Shown: positions 8,216 to 19,327, counted from the stretch's first letter. The stretch is 64,000 nt of DNA from Polyangiaceae bacterium (GCA_020633205.1 JACKEB010000013.1:620001-684000); one strand, 5' to 3'. Translations and numbers: made by a program. Notes: generated from the letters alone by a model not told the origin.

Positions 8216-8737
8216 CTAGGCGCGGCGTGAGCGCGGCGCGCGCCCAGCCTGGATCGAAGCTGGACCGGCGTCCAAATCGTCGAGCAGGCGACGCCAGCTG
8301 ATTCCATTGTCGACGCGTAAGAGCTTGGCGATCTCGGCCAACGCGACCTCTTCCTCTCTGGTGACGGCGCGTGGGTCGTCGAAAGCGTGGGCCGTGGCTC
8401 GCGCGATGGCTTCCGCATGGCTCAGGAGCTCGTGCAGCTCCTCGGCATGGACCAGCGGTTCACCGTCTTCGGTTTGAGCCAACAGAAACAGGTCCTCCAA
8501 CCCCTGGCGGAAGTACTCTTCTGAAGGCCGCTCCGCGAGCCAGCTGTCCAGAATCTCGAGGCCTGTCGTATCCGTGAAGAAACGTTCCTTGGCGATGGCG
8601 TCGATGCGTTCGATCTCGACGTCTTCCATCTTGCCGTCGGCCCACGCAACGTAGACCAGCGGCAGCAGCATCAACACGCGGTAGTTGCCGCGGTTGAAGC
8701 CGAGTTTGCCCAGTGAGTCGACCAAGTACGCTTCCAT
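8216..8737 (-). CDS. TerB-like tellurite-resistance-family protein
   Basis: A 173-residue, mainly helical cytosolic protein. Residues 20-60 (LLPLVYVAWADGKMEDVEIERI) match the start of the TerB/DjlA-type helical domain, where acidic residues after the ADG turn are conserved. A second, similar acidic helix pair lies at ~120-150 (DDPRAVTREEEVALAEIAKLL). TerB-like domains are linked to metal-stress or membrane-associated signalling; the exact role is unknown. It is a single gene between two genes that do not suggest a pathway. The C-terminus is basic and low in complexity. Two 18-base direct repeats lie about 80-117 bases upstream and may control it. Confidence 0.6.
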   Translation of the reverse strand: MEAYLVDSLGKLGFNRGNYRVLMLLPLVYVAWADGKMEDVEIERIDAIAKERFFTDTTGLEILDSWLAERPSEEYFRQGLEDLFLLAQTEDGEPLVHAEELHELLSHAEAIARATAHAFDDPRAVTREEEVALAEIAKLLRVDNGISWRRLLDDLDAGPASIQAGRAPRSRRA

Positions 8738-8817
8738 AGACGCCGTTCAGCCATCGCAGAGCCGGGTGGCGGACGCAAGAGCACCACGGCGCTCCGTCCG
8801 CCTAAAACTCCAGGTAC

Positions 8818-8854
8818 GCTGACTCCGGAGTGTGAGGCTGACTCCGGAGCGTGA
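8818..8854. repeat. Paired direct repeats with palindromic core, candidate operator
   Basis: GCTGACTCCGGAGTGTGA at 8818 and GCTGACTCCGGAGCGTGA at 8837 differ at one base and start 19 bases apart. Each contains CTCCGGAG, a perfect palindrome. They lie upstream of the TerB-like gene and downstream of the ABC-F stop. Confidence 0.4.
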
Positions 8855-8959
8855 CGTTTGGCCTGCGAACGAACACTGCGGATCCCGCAGCGCGGTCGGC
8901 TCGATCGGCGCCGCACCCACCTGTCTGCGGCGGCAGATGCCACGCGGTCGACGCTCGGC

Positions 8960-10576
<1,617 letters not shown>

Positions 10577-10991
10577 GGCTGACCTCGCGGGGGTAAGGGG
10601 TAGGCAATCGGCAGGCGAGCGCGGGGGGCGCCCAGGCTCTGGCGGGCGCAACCATGACAGCCTCAGCTCCAAACTCAAGTGCGTGACTTCACAGCGGAAC
10701 AAACCCCCGGCCTAGAGGCAGGATCCCGCGGATCGTCAGGTGCAGCAGGCGGCTCCAGCCGGTCAAACGGCCACCGCCAGCGCGTTTGGGAGGCGAGGGT
10801 CGGCCAGTGGGCCGGATTCCTCATGCGGCTTGGTAGGTCGTCCAAAGATTTCCCTGTGGCAACGCCGGCGAGCGACGCAACACGGAAACTTCCACTCTCA
10901 GGGCAGCGCACGGTCCGTCCTGGAGTCGCGGAGTTTCGCTCCAGGTGAGGTGCTGGGCGCCACTCAGCGGACCTCATGCTAAATCCGGGAC
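10577..10991. other. Intergenic region between divergent genes
   Basis: About 415 bases separate the ABC-F start from the arylsulfotransferase-like start. It must hold both promoters. The short open frames in it lack ribosome sites or recognisable sequence. No strong hairpin or operator was seen. Confidence 0.5.
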
Positions 10992-12548
10992 ATGCGCTTG
11001 TTGCTTGGGGCTTTGGTGGTGGTGTGTGCTTCGGGGCTACAGTTCGGCTGTGGTGACGATGAACCCGTGGGGGCGAGCGGCGGCGCCGGAGGTGTCGCGG
11101 GCAGCGGAGGCACGGGCGGTACTTCCGGCTCAGCTGGAGGCGGCAGCGGCGGCACCGGCGGCGTCATCGAACCCACCCTCACGCCCGAGCTGTACCCGAA
11201 GCAGCCGATGGTCGTGGATGTCAACGTCGCGTTGCCCGACGGAATCGAAGCTCGACTGGAGCTCGACGCCGCCTCGGCGGACCCTGGCGTACACATTGCA
11301 TCGCTACCCGAGTCGGACTCCGAGGCACGGACGTATCGGCTGCGCGGCCTCGAACCCGACACGGACTACTCAGCGGACCTCGTTGTCGGTACCGATCGCT
11401 TCGCAGTAAGCTTCAAGACCCCGGCGGCGCTCCCTGGCTACAAGAGCAGCTTCAGCGTAACGACCAACGGAACCCCCGCGCCGGACTACCGTATGTTCGA
11501 CTACTCCGAGGCGCCCGTCGTCGGAAACGCCGGCGTGTATCTGATCGATCCCCTCGGCAAGACGCGCTGGTTCCTCGCATATCCGGACGCAGAGGCGTTG
11601 GACGACCTCCCTGGTGGTATCAAGCTATTACCCGACGGAAACATTCTGTTTATCCTCGGGGACCGCATGCAGATCATCGATGAACTCGGGACCGTGCAGA
11701 GCGAAGTGAACGTCAGCCAGCTCGGCGTGCCGCTCTTCCACCACGATATCATCGCGCTCCCCAACGGGAACTTCTTGGCGATCAGCATCGAGACGCGGGA
11801 AATCAACTATCCGGCAGACAACCAAGATCACTACGTTGTCGGTGATTTCCTCGTGGAGTTTAGCCCTCAAGGAATCATCACCTGGAGCTGGAGCGCGCTC
11901 GACCACCTCGACCCTCAGCGTAAGCGTGCTGACTTTGACAACCCGTTCTACCCCATCTTCAGCCCCACCACCGGCGAGCAGGCCAAGGACTGGAGCCACG
12001 GAAACGGCGTGATCTACGATGCGACGGACGACTCGCTGATTTTCAGCATGCGCCACCAGGACTGGATCATCAAAATCGACCACAAGACGGGCGACATCGT
12101 CTGGAAGCTCGGCGACGAAGGCGACTTCACCCTGAACGGCGACCGCTGGTTTTTCCATCAGCACTCACCAGAGCTGCAGCCAGACGGGAGCTTGGTGCTC
12201 TTCGACAACGGCGTTGGCGACCCTTACCAGAACGAATCACTCTGGAATACGCGCCCGATGCGCATCGCACTCGACACTCAGACGATGGAGGCCAGCATCG
12301 CTTGGGTCGACGACCAAGAGACCTACCTGTCGCTGATCGCAGGTGACATCGACCGCCTGTCCAACGACAGCTTCCTGATCCTGGACAGCACGGTCACGGA
12401 GTCCACCTCCATGCCGTTTCCCTCTCACTCGCGTATCCGCGAAGTGGACCCAACCACGGGTCAGTGGGTGTGGGTGCTTGATGGCAACGAGGGCGACTTC
12501 TCGTATCGCTGCATCCCGTCGCTACGACTGCCGGGTGAAGCCGAGTAG
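10992..12548 (+). CDS. Arylsulfotransferase (ASST)-family lipoprotein
   Basis: A 518-residue lipoprotein: leader ending SGLQFGCGD, a Gly/Ser/Thr linker (residues ~28-60), a fibronectin-like region (~70-135), then a beta-propeller of the ASST type. Repeated blades such as GVYLIDPLGKTRWFL, IKLLPDGNILFI, HHDIIALPNGNFLAI and HQHSPELQPDGSLVLFDNG follow the family pattern, with conserved histidines in HHD, SHGNG and HQHS. ASST enzymes move sulfate between phenols in the periplasm; whether this protein has activity is not provable here, and similar propellers can be non-enzymatic. It ends 3 bases before the stop of the convergent hutF gene, with no terminator between. Confidence 0.78.
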   Translation: MRLLLGALVVVCASGLQFGCGDDEPVGASGGAGGVAGSGGTGGTSGSAGGGSGGTGGVIEPTLTPELYPKQPMVVDVNVALPDGIEARLELDAASADPGVHIASLPESDSEARTYRLRGLEPDTDYSADLVVGTDRFAVSFKTPAALPGYKSSFSVTTNGTPAPDYRMFDYSEAPVVGNAGVYLIDPLGKTRWFLAYPDAEALDDLPGGIKLLPDGNILFILGDRMQIIDELGTVQSEVNVSQLGVPLFHHDIIALPNGNFLAISIETREINYPADNQDHYVVGDFLVEFSPQGIITWSWSALDHLDPQRKRADFDNPFYPIFSPTTGEQAKDWSHGNGVIYDATDDSLIFSMRHQDWIIKIDHKTGDIVWKLGDEGDFTLNGDRWFFHQHSPELQPDGSLVLFDNGVGDPYQNESLWNTRPMRIALDTQTMEASIAWVDDQETYLSLIAGDIDRLSNDSFLILDSTVTESTSMPFPSHSRIREVDPTTGQWVWVLDGNEGDFSYRCIPSLRLPGEAE

Positions 12549-12551
12549 CTC

Positions 12552-13925
12552 CTAGCCTGTGAGTCGTCGCAGACAGTTCGCGAAGCGGCGCTGAACCGTT
12601 TCGCGGCGGTCATGGCGGCCTTCCGTCACACACCACTGCCCGTTCACCATCACCCGGGCGACGGCAGGACGATTGCTCGCGAAGATCCAGCTGTCGACTT
12701 GCGTTTCCGGATCACGCCCCAGCAAGCTCGGGTGAGCCGGGTCCAGACAAATCAAATCCGCAGGGCAATTTGGTAGCAGACGTCCCACCGGCGAGCCGAG
12801 CGCCTGGGCGCCTCCGAGCAAGGCCTCGGAGAGCAGGCGCATCCCGCTGTGCCCAGCTTCGTCACCGCTCAGGACGGTGTTCCGTGCATGCAGCGACAGC
12901 CGCTGGGTGTACTCCAAGAGCCTCAGCTCCTGAGCCGGGTCCAAGGTGATCTGGCTGTCGCTGCCGATGCCCCAGCGACCGGAGTGCTGCCTGAAATTGC
13001 CTAGCGGAAAGATGCCGTCGCCCAGGTTGGCCTCCGTGGTCGGGCACAGCCCGGCTACGACGCCAGCGCCGCCAAGCGCGACCTGTTCGGTTGAGGAGAG
13101 GTGCGTTGCGTGCACCAGGCACCAGGTCTTGTCCACCGCCGCGCCCTCGAGCAGCAGCTCGACTGGGCGTCGCTGATGATGCGCCAGGCACTCTTCCACC
13201 TCTCGGAGCTGCTCCGCGATGTGGATGTGAATGGGTGCTTCCGGCGCGCGGCGCTTCACTTCGCGCACCACCGCGTTGAGGCTGCCAAGAGGCGCTGCCC
13301 GTAGGCTGTGGGGAGCGGCGCCGAGGCTAACCAAGCCGTCTTGTTCGCGCTCCAAAGCTTGCCAGAGGTCGAGGTAGCGTTCGGGAGAATTGTAGAATCG
13401 CCTCTGCCCCGCCTCGATGGGCTTTGGCCCGAACCCAGCGGCTTCGTAGAATACGGGCAGCAGCGTGAGGCGGATCCCTACGGAACGAGCTGCGGCGGCG
13501 ACTCGCCTGCCGAGCTCTGCCAGATCCGCATACGGTTCTCCGTCAGACGCGTGGTGGACGTAGTGAAACTCCGCGACGCTGGTGTAGCCAGCCTCGAGCA
13601 TCTCCAGGAAGACTTGTTCGGCGATGGCTTCAACCGCGTCTGGATCGAGGCGTTCGGCGAAGCGGTACATCGCCTCGCGCCAGCTCCAGAAGCTGTCCTT
13701 GCCGTTGCCAGCGGACTGCTCGGTTTCGCCGGCGAAGGCGCGCTGGAAGGCGTGGGAGTGCAGGTTTGGGATGCCCGGGAGCACGACGCCCGCCACCTGC
13801 TCCGTGACGCCTTCGGCGCCGGTCCCCACCCGGCGCACCCTGCCGGCTTCTACTTCGATGAACCCGGGTGTGTACCAGCTGATGCCATCGAAGAGAGCGT
13901 CGCAGCCCAAGACACGGCGGCTCAC
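12552..13925 (-). CDS. hutF: Formimidoylglutamate deiminase
   Basis: A 457-residue amidohydrolase matching HutF in length and motifs. The metal site is visible as PGIPNLHSHAFQRAFAG (HxH), IHIHIAEQ, LVHATHL and GSDSQITLD. HutF deaminates N-formimidoyl-L-glutamate to N-formyl-L-glutamate and ammonia, the fourth step of the five-step histidine degradation route. The GTG start overlaps the hutG stop by 4 bases (GTGA), so translation is coupled. The genes for the first three steps (hutH, hutU, hutI) are not in this window. Confidence 0.9.
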   Translation of the reverse strand: MSRRVLGCDALFDGISWYTPGFIEVEAGRVRRVGTGAEGVTEQVAGVVLPGIPNLHSHAFQRAFAGETEQSAGNGKDSFWSWREAMYRFAERLDPDAVEAIAEQVFLEMLEAGYTSVAEFHYVHHASDGEPYADLAELGRRVAAAARSVGIRLTLLPVFYEAAGFGPKPIEAGQRRFYNSPERYLDLWQALEREQDGLVSLGAAPHSLRAAPLGSLNAVVREVKRRAPEAPIHIHIAEQLREVEECLAHHQRRPVELLLEGAAVDKTWCLVHATHLSSTEQVALGGAGVVAGLCPTTEANLGDGIFPLGNFRQHSGRWGIGSDSQITLDPAQELRLLEYTQRLSLHARNTVLSGDEAGHSGMRLLSEALLGGAQALGSPVGRLLPNCPADLICLDPAHPSLLGRDPETQVDSWIFASNRPAVARVMVNGQWCVTEGRHDRRETVQRRFANCLRRLTG

Positions 13926-14758
13926 GCGCTGCCTCCTTGCTCAGCGGCGCCTCGGACTGCTGGGCGCCAAGCGAGCAGCGCCCGCACCAAGCGCTCCAGC
14001 ACGCCGCGGAGTGGCTCGGCCCGCGCTTCGTCCCACGCGTAGGGCGGTGCTTCGAGCATGTACTCTGCCTGAGCCATCTCGAGCTGTAGAGCGTGCACGG
14101 AGTGAGCGGGCTGACCGAAGCGCCGCGTGATGTAACCGCCCTTGAAGCGTCCGTTGGCGACCCAGCTCATCCCACAGCTCTCGAGCACTTCGCAGGCGAC
14201 TTCCTGCAACGCTGCGTCGCAGCTCGAGCCGTCAGCCGTTCCCAAGTTCAAGCTGGGCAGGCGTCCCTCGAAGAAGCGAGGTACTTCCGCGCGGATGGAA
14301 TGACCGTCGAGCAAGATCGCAAACCCGTGGCGCGCCTTCAGCCGAGCGAGCTCCGCCTGGAGGGCGCGGTGGTAAGGCTCGAAGTACTGAGTCCGTCTCG
14401 TTCGCTGTTCCGCCTCTTCAGGGGCTTGCCCCGGCTGGTACAGCTCGCTGCCGTCGAAGGCGGTGGTGGGGCAAAGCTCGGTCACACTCTGTCCCGGGTA
14501 GAGCGATGCGCCACTCGGATCGCGGTTGAGGTCGATCAGGTAGCGGCTGTAGTGCGCGAACAAACACGTCACGTCGAGAGCCGGAGCGAAGTCGTACAGC
14601 CGGTGTACGTGCCAGTCGGTGTCCGGCAGCGTGAGCGCTTCGGGGACCAAGCGCCGCTTCAGCTCTTCAGGCAGCGCCGTGCCACAGTGAGGAACACTGA
14701 CGAGCAACGGGCTCTCGCCGCGCTGCAGCGTGTATCCGGTGGATTCGGCTGCGCTCAT
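13922..14758 (-). CDS. hutG: N-formylglutamate deformylase
   Basis: A 278-residue N-formylglutamate amidohydrolase. Characteristic segments are PLLVSVPHCGTALPEEL near the start, DWHVHRLYDFA, YLIDLNRDPSGASLYPG and LLDGHSIRAEVPRFFEG; His and Asp residues in these blocks are the family's probable zinc ligands. It hydrolyses formylglutamate to formate and glutamate, directly using the product of HutF, whose gene overlaps it by 4 bases. The ATG at 14758 (MSAAES) is preferred to an upstream TTG; neither has a strong ribosome site. An exact copy of the dispersed motif CCTCACCCCCAAAA lies 55 bases upstream. Confidence 0.9.
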   Translation of the reverse strand: MSAAESTGYTLQRGESPLLVSVPHCGTALPEELKRRLVPEALTLPDTDWHVHRLYDFAPALDVTCLFAHYSRYLIDLNRDPSGASLYPGQSVTELCPTTAFDGSELYQPGQAPEEAEQRTRRTQYFEPYHRALQAELARLKARHGFAILLDGHSIRAEVPRFFEGRLPSLNLGTADGSSCDAALQEVACEVLESCGMSWVANGRFKGGYITRRFGQPAHSVHALQLEMAQAEYMLEAPPYAWDEARAEPLRGVLERLVRALLAWRPAVRGAAEQGGSA

Positions 14759-14813
14759 GAGCGAGGGGTAGCGCGGAACGCCCACGGCGCGCAATCCGAG
14801 CAGGACCAGCGCT

Positions 14814-14827
14814 CCTCACCCCCAAAA
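14814..14827 (-). repeat. Dispersed 14-base motif, exact copy 2
   Basis: CCTCACCCCCAAAA on the plus strand lies in the 100-base gap between hutG and the upstream zinc-ribbon gene. It is the inverse of the copy at 2426. Confidence 0.5.
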
Positions 14828-14858
14828 CTTGCGGCCCTGGCTGAGCCCCTCGGTCGCT

Positions 14859-15698
14859 TCACACCATGCGAAAGCGGGTCGACGCCAGCAGGGTCTGGGA
14901 CTTGGCGTTCCACACCCGAAGCTCGTAGTCGGCGCGCCGCGGAATGGTCCAGCTCTTGTAGAGCGTGGTGCTCTCGGCTTTCACTGGATTGGTGCTCGTG
15001 GTCAGCGTCGTCTCCTGTGCGCCGTCGAAGCGCACGAGCTGCACCACCAGCGCCATCTCGGGGCCGAACGGTCGGTCCATCGCGCGGAACTTCATGGCAG
15101 CTTGATCCAAGGGGATCACGCTGGTGATTTGGCTGAGCTCCGGATCGCTCTTGGAGATGGGGACACCCGTGCGGATCTCCCAGTGGCGCCCCTCTCTGAA
15201 GAACTTGCCTGGGTCCGCGTCGAGCGCGGCGGAGGCCCGCTGCCCACAGTACTCGCAGCTCACCGCGGTGTTGCCGTAAGGATCTATCTTCAGCGGTGCG
15301 CCACACTGAGGACAAGCCGCTGGGCGGTCGACGATACCGGCGCGTCGCTTGTAGCTCTTCACTCGCTCGTCGACCTTGCTCGGGTCAATCCAGCCGCTCT
15401 TGCTCAGGAGCTCGGTAAAGCTCGACGAGCTCGCGTCGAGGTAGCAAATCGCGTACGCCCGGGACTCCACGCTGGGTGAGGCGAGCGCGTCCTGCATGAT
15501 GCCTTCGATGCGATTGTCGCTTTGGTCCATCAACAGCGCGACGTAGAGATCCTTCGCGTCCCAGGGCAAGGATCCGCGCCAGGTCTCGAGCAGGCGCGTG
15601 ACGAGGTCGGGGGTCACGCGGTCGCGCAGATACTCAATCTCCTGAGCATCCCGGGTCTCAATCGCGTGTAGTGCGCGCTTGAAGGTATCGTCTGTCAC
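14859..15698 (-). CDS. Zinc-ribbon protein of unknown function
   Basis: A 279-residue cytosolic protein not assigned to a family. Residues 1-115 are helical and HEAT-like. Residues ~128-155 form a zinc ribbon: CPQCGAPLK followed 20 residues later by CEYCGQRA. The C-terminal 100 residues look like a beta-sandwich (LYKSWTIPRRADYELRVW). The GTG start overlaps the stop of the cyclic-nucleotide-domain gene by 4 bases (GTGA), so the two are almost certainly translated together and probably act in the same process. The modular order suggests an adaptor rather than an enzyme; that is an inference. Confidence 0.65.
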   Translation of the reverse strand: MTDDTFKRALHAIETRDAQEIEYLRDRVTPDLVTRLLETWRGSLPWDAKDLYVALLMDQSDNRIEGIMQDALASPSVESRAYAICYLDASSSSFTELLSKSGWIDPSKVDERVKSYKRRAGIVDRPAACPQCGAPLKIDPYGNTAVSCEYCGQRASAALDADPGKFFREGRHWEIRTGVPISKSDPELSQITSVIPLDQAAMKFRAMDRPFGPEMALVVQLVRFDGAQETTLTTSTNPVKAESTTLYKSWTIPRRADYELRVWNAKSQTLLASTRFRMV

Positions 15699-17650
15699 GA
15701 GAGCGGCGGTGGGTAGTCGCTGAACAGGCCTTCGCGGACTTCGCGTCGCGCCTCGGCCAGCTCCGCGAGGTACTCAAGTACCTGGGGGTGGGTCATGATG
15801 ATTTCGCGGAAATCCTTGGCGTCCAGCCGCAGCACGAAGCACTTGCTGAGACTCTTTACGCTTTCTTCGGACGGGGAGCCGTCCATCAGCGACAGCTCGC
15901 CGAAGACGTCACCGGGTAGCAGGCTCTGCAGGGGTTCCCCGCGGAAGCTTACTTCGGCCTCTCCGCTCAGCAGGATGTACAGGCCGTCGGCGCGCTCTCC
16001 GCGCGTCAGTAGCTCGGCGTCGGATTCCGCCTCCAAGAAGTGGAAGCGCGAGGCCAGAGCACGGCGTTCTCCTCCGGCAAACGGCGCAAACAACGGACTC
16101 GTCAACACGAGCGCCTGGACCAATCGCTCACGAATGAAGCGCAGCAGCACGGTCAGCACACTCGGCTCACTCGCCGCCAGGTCGGAGATCAACAAGCGAT
16201 CGATCACCAACAGCTCTGTGTCTTCGCTGGCGACGGCTGACGTGGGTCGCACCGAATCACTGAGCAGCCCAAGCTCTCCAAAAAACTCGTTCTCGAGACA
16301 ACGCCCCAGTTCCAGTTTTTTCGGGGGGGGAGAGAGCAGCGTGACCTCGCCCTGCACGACCACGAACAGGCGGTCTGCGGTGTCGCCGGCTGAGTAAACC
16401 AGCTCGCCCCGCGGCACTTCCAAGAACTCTACGCCTTGGATCAACGCCGCGAGTGTGAGCGCGTCGAGCTCGCTGAAGAGCGGCACCCGGCTGAGCGTGA
16501 TGCCAACTTCGCTGATCTCCTGGCTTCGTGCGGGCTCCAGCGTGAGGTCGATGGGGCGGCTTCCCGGCTCCTCGTCTTCCTCCTCCGCATAGGCATCAGC
16601 GATTTCCGCGGTCGGGGCTTCGTACTCCGAGGGCTGGTGTGCTTCCGCCCCCGGGCCCGCTGCCGCGTCTAGATCAGGCCACGGCTCGCTCACGGGGGGT
16701 AAACTGGCCGGCTCTGCCTCGAGCAGCTCAGCGTCGTCGATTTCGACAAAGTCTATTTCCAGGGGGATTTCATAGACCGCACGTCGACCCGCGGGCGTCA
16801 GGCGTCGAGATGCAGGCACCACTTCGGAGAGCGTCACCTCTTGAAGCGCCACCCCCGGCGGGATGCTGCGTCTTTCGAGCTGCGCGCCGCTCGAGGTGAT
16901 CGAGACGCGCGGCTCAGAGGGTGCGGGCGTGGGGGAGCGCACGGGTTCCGGCGCAGGCTGTTCTCGCCGAGGCTCAGCAGCGAGACTGGGTTCGCTTAGG
17001 ACCCGGGGACTAGCCAGCGCGGTAGGCACGACGGGCGGCGCTGCCGGCTGGGCTGCCGGTTCTGGGCGAGCGTGCTCGCGGCTGCCGACCACGTTGAGCC
17101 GCTCCTTGCGTAGCGCGCTGAGCAGCGCGGCGCTCCGAGGTTTGGGCTTGGGTGCGCGCTGAACCGTCGGGCTCGGGTTCGGGATGACCACTGGCGCGGG
17201 CTCTGGCGCGACCACGGGTGCCGGATCGGGGGTCTTGTGCTCGCGCGGAGCCGGCGGGAAGATATGCGGAGAACGCGCCGCGATCTTCTCGGGTTCCGTC
17301 ACCACCCGCTGCAGGCCGCGTTTCCGGCCGGAATGAAGCTCGGCGAGCCTCTCCTGGGTCTGGGTGTGGCTTGGGTCGAGTCGAAGGATGCGCTTACACA
17401 CCGCGACGGCCTTGAGCAGAAAACCGGCCTGGGAGTAAGCCTCGGCGGCGCGAAGCAGTGCTGCGAGTTCTTTGTCTTGGCGGTTCAGGCGCGCATACGC
17501 GTCCGCTGCACGCTTGGCCCACTCCGGCTCCGCGGGATCGGCGTGTTCGAGCTTTTCGTAGAGCGACGCCAGCTCGGCATAGTCATCCCGGCGTCGCGCA
17601 TTTTCGGCTGCTTCACGCAGCTTGCGGATCTTCCAGGACATGACCTTCAA
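15695..17650 (-). CDS. TPR-like protein with two cyclic-nucleotide-binding domains
   Basis: A 651-residue protein. Residues 1-110 are helical TPR-like repeats (DYAELASLYEKLEHADP, AYSQAGFLLKAVAVCKRIL). Residues ~125-300 are Pro/Ala-rich and probably disordered. Two cNMP domains follow. The first (~380-500) has FFGELGLLSDSVRPTSAVA with the phosphate-binding Glu and Arg; the second (~515-630) has DVFGELSLMDGSPSEESVKS, where the Arg is missing, so it may not bind nucleotide. There is no HTH, so it is not a CRP-type transcription factor. The TTG at 17650 is favoured by AGGGG 7 bases upstream; an ATG at 17641 is an alternative. Coupled to the zinc-ribbon gene downstream. Confidence 0.75.
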   Translation of the reverse strand: MKVMSWKIRKLREAAENARRRDDYAELASLYEKLEHADPAEPEWAKRAADAYARLNRQDKELAALLRAAEAYSQAGFLLKAVAVCKRILRLDPSHTQTQERLAELHSGRKRGLQRVVTEPEKIAARSPHIFPPAPREHKTPDPAPVVAPEPAPVVIPNPSPTVQRAPKPKPRSAALLSALRKERLNVVGSREHARPEPAAQPAAPPVVPTALASPRVLSEPSLAAEPRREQPAPEPVRSPTPAPSEPRVSITSSGAQLERRSIPPGVALQEVTLSEVVPASRRLTPAGRRAVYEIPLEIDFVEIDDAELLEAEPASLPPVSEPWPDLDAAAGPGAEAHQPSEYEAPTAEIADAYAEEEDEEPGSRPIDLTLEPARSQEISEVGITLSRVPLFSELDALTLAALIQGVEFLEVPRGELVYSAGDTADRLFVVVQGEVTLLSPPPKKLELGRCLENEFFGELGLLSDSVRPTSAVASEDTELLVIDRLLISDLAASEPSVLTVLLRFIRERLVQALVLTSPLFAPFAGGERRALASRFHFLEAESDAELLTRGERADGLYILLSGEAEVSFRGEPLQSLLPGDVFGELSLMDGSPSEESVKSLSKCFVLRLDAKDFREIIMTHPQVLEYLAELAEARREVREGLFSDYPPPLS

Positions 17651-17801
17651 GGATACGCCCCTAGGCGACGAGCGCTATAGCCACAGTGTGCTCGGAATCG
17701 AGTCGTTCTGGGACCCCTCGGCGAGCTGCGCGATTAGGGCTTTTCTCTGGGAACTAGGGGCTCTGGGAGCGCGGCATCGGATGTGCTTTGGTGTGTGAGA
17801 C

Positions 17802-19313
17802 ATGACCTCCAACACCGACTCGACGTCTGCTGATAGCTCCAGACTGTCCGGCGCGAACGCGCTGGTGCAAGCGCTCTGCGCACGCGGGGACTGGCCGCTG
17901 TTCGTCGCCGGGCGTGCCGAACGACCCAACGCGGACCTGACGGTGACCGACAAGTACACCGGGGAGCCGATCGCGAGGGTGGCGATGGCGGACGCCGCGG
18001 TGATTGAGCGCGGCATTGCCGCCTGTGCGGCGGCGGCTGAGCCCATGCGTCGCATGAAAGCCTATCAACGTCAGGCGGTCCTGGCTCACTGCGTGAAGCG
18101 TTTTCAGGAGCGCTTCGACGAGCTAGCCATGGCGCTTTGCTTGGAAGCGGGGAAGCCTATCAAGGACTCCCGCGGTGAGGTGACGCGTCTCATCGACACC
18201 TTCCGCTACGCAGCGGAAGAGGCCGTGCGCCTCGACGGTCAGGTGCTCGAGCTGGCGATCAGTGAGCGGGCCAAGGACTACACGGGCATGGTCAAGCGGG
18301 TCCCGCTTGGCCCCTGCTCTTTCATCAGTCCGTTCAACTTCCCGCTGAACCTCGCGGCGCACAAGATCGCACCGGCACTCGCGGTGGGTTGCCCCTTCGT
18401 GCTCAAGCCGGCGAGCCTCACGCCCCTCGGTGCGCTGATGATTGGTGAAATCCTTGCGGAAACAGATTTGCCCGAAGGCGCCTTCAGCGTGCTCCCGTGC
18501 CGGCGCGACGCAGCGACCGCCTTCACCGAGGACGAGCGCTTCAAGTTGCTCTCCTTCACGGGGTCCCAGGCCGTCGGTTGGGATCTGAAAGCTGCGGCGG
18601 GCAAGAAGAAAGTGGTGCTGGAGCTTGGCGGCAACGCGGCCTGCATCGTGGACGAAAACGTCGACCTCGAGGACGTCACCAATCGCTTGATCGTGGGCGC
18701 GTTCTACCAATCCGGTCAGAGCTGCATCGGCGTGCAACGCATCATCATCCACGAGTCAATCTACGACGAGCTGAAGGCGCGGTTGATTGCACGGACCCGC
18801 GCGCTCAAGAGTGGCGACCCGAAGGACCCCGAGACCTTCATCGGTCCGATGATCTCCGAGAAGGAGGCGCAGCGCCTGGAGGGTTGGATCCAGGCGGCGG
18901 TGGAGCGCGGCGCTAGCTTGCTCTGCGGTGGCGCCCGCAAGGGGGCGATGCTCGAGGCTTGTTTGCTCGAGAGCGTCCCCCGCGACACCGAGCTTTACGC
19001 CGAGGAGGCGTTTGGGCCGGTTGCACTGCTCAGTCGGTTCAGCCGCTTCGAAGACGCCCTCGCGGAGGTCAACGACAGCATTTATGGCCTGCAGGCTGGA
19101 GTGTTCACGCGCGATCTCTACCGCGCGCACCAGGCGTGGGACGAGCTCGACGTGGGGGGCGTCGTGATCGGCGATGTGCCCTCATGGCGCGTGGACCACA
19201 TGCCGTATGGCGGCGTGAAGGACAGCGGCTTCGGCCGTGAAGGGATCCGCTACTCGATGGAGGACATGACCGAGCCTCGGCTGATGGTGATCCGCACGCC
19301 GCCGAACGCTTGA
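17802..19313 (+). CDS. NAD(P)-dependent aldehyde dehydrogenase
   Basis: A 503-residue member of the aldehyde dehydrogenase superfamily. The cofactor and catalytic motifs are present: SPFNFPLNL, LKPASLTPL, SFTGSQAVG, the catalytic Glu in VLELGGNAA and the catalytic Cys in SGQSCIGVQR. The final EDMTEPRLMVI is also family-typical. The closest style is the group annotated as glyceraldehyde-3-phosphate, lactaldehyde or succinate-semialdehyde dehydrogenases; the substrate cannot be chosen from motifs. A hairpin lies after the stop and is shared with the convergent gene. Confidence 0.9.
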   Translation: MTSNTDSTSADSSRLSGANALVQALCARGDWPLFVAGRAERPNADLTVTDKYTGEPIARVAMADAAVIERGIAACAAAAEPMRRMKAYQRQAVLAHCVKRFQERFDELAMALCLEAGKPIKDSRGEVTRLIDTFRYAAEEAVRLDGQVLELAISERAKDYTGMVKRVPLGPCSFISPFNFPLNLAAHKIAPALAVGCPFVLKPASLTPLGALMIGEILAETDLPEGAFSVLPCRRDAATAFTEDERFKLLSFTGSQAVGWDLKAAAGKKKVVLELGGNAACIVDENVDLEDVTNRLIVGAFYQSGQSCIGVQRIIIHESIYDELKARLIARTRALKSGDPKDPETFIGPMISEKEAQRLEGWIQAAVERGASLLCGGARKGAMLEACLLESVPRDTELYAEEAFGPVALLSRFSRFEDALAEVNDSIYGLQAGVFTRDLYRAHQAWDELDVGGVVIGDVPSWRVDHMPYGGVKDSGFGREGIRYSMEDMTEPRLMVIRTPPNA

Positions 19314-19327
19314 GCGACGGCGTGCGG

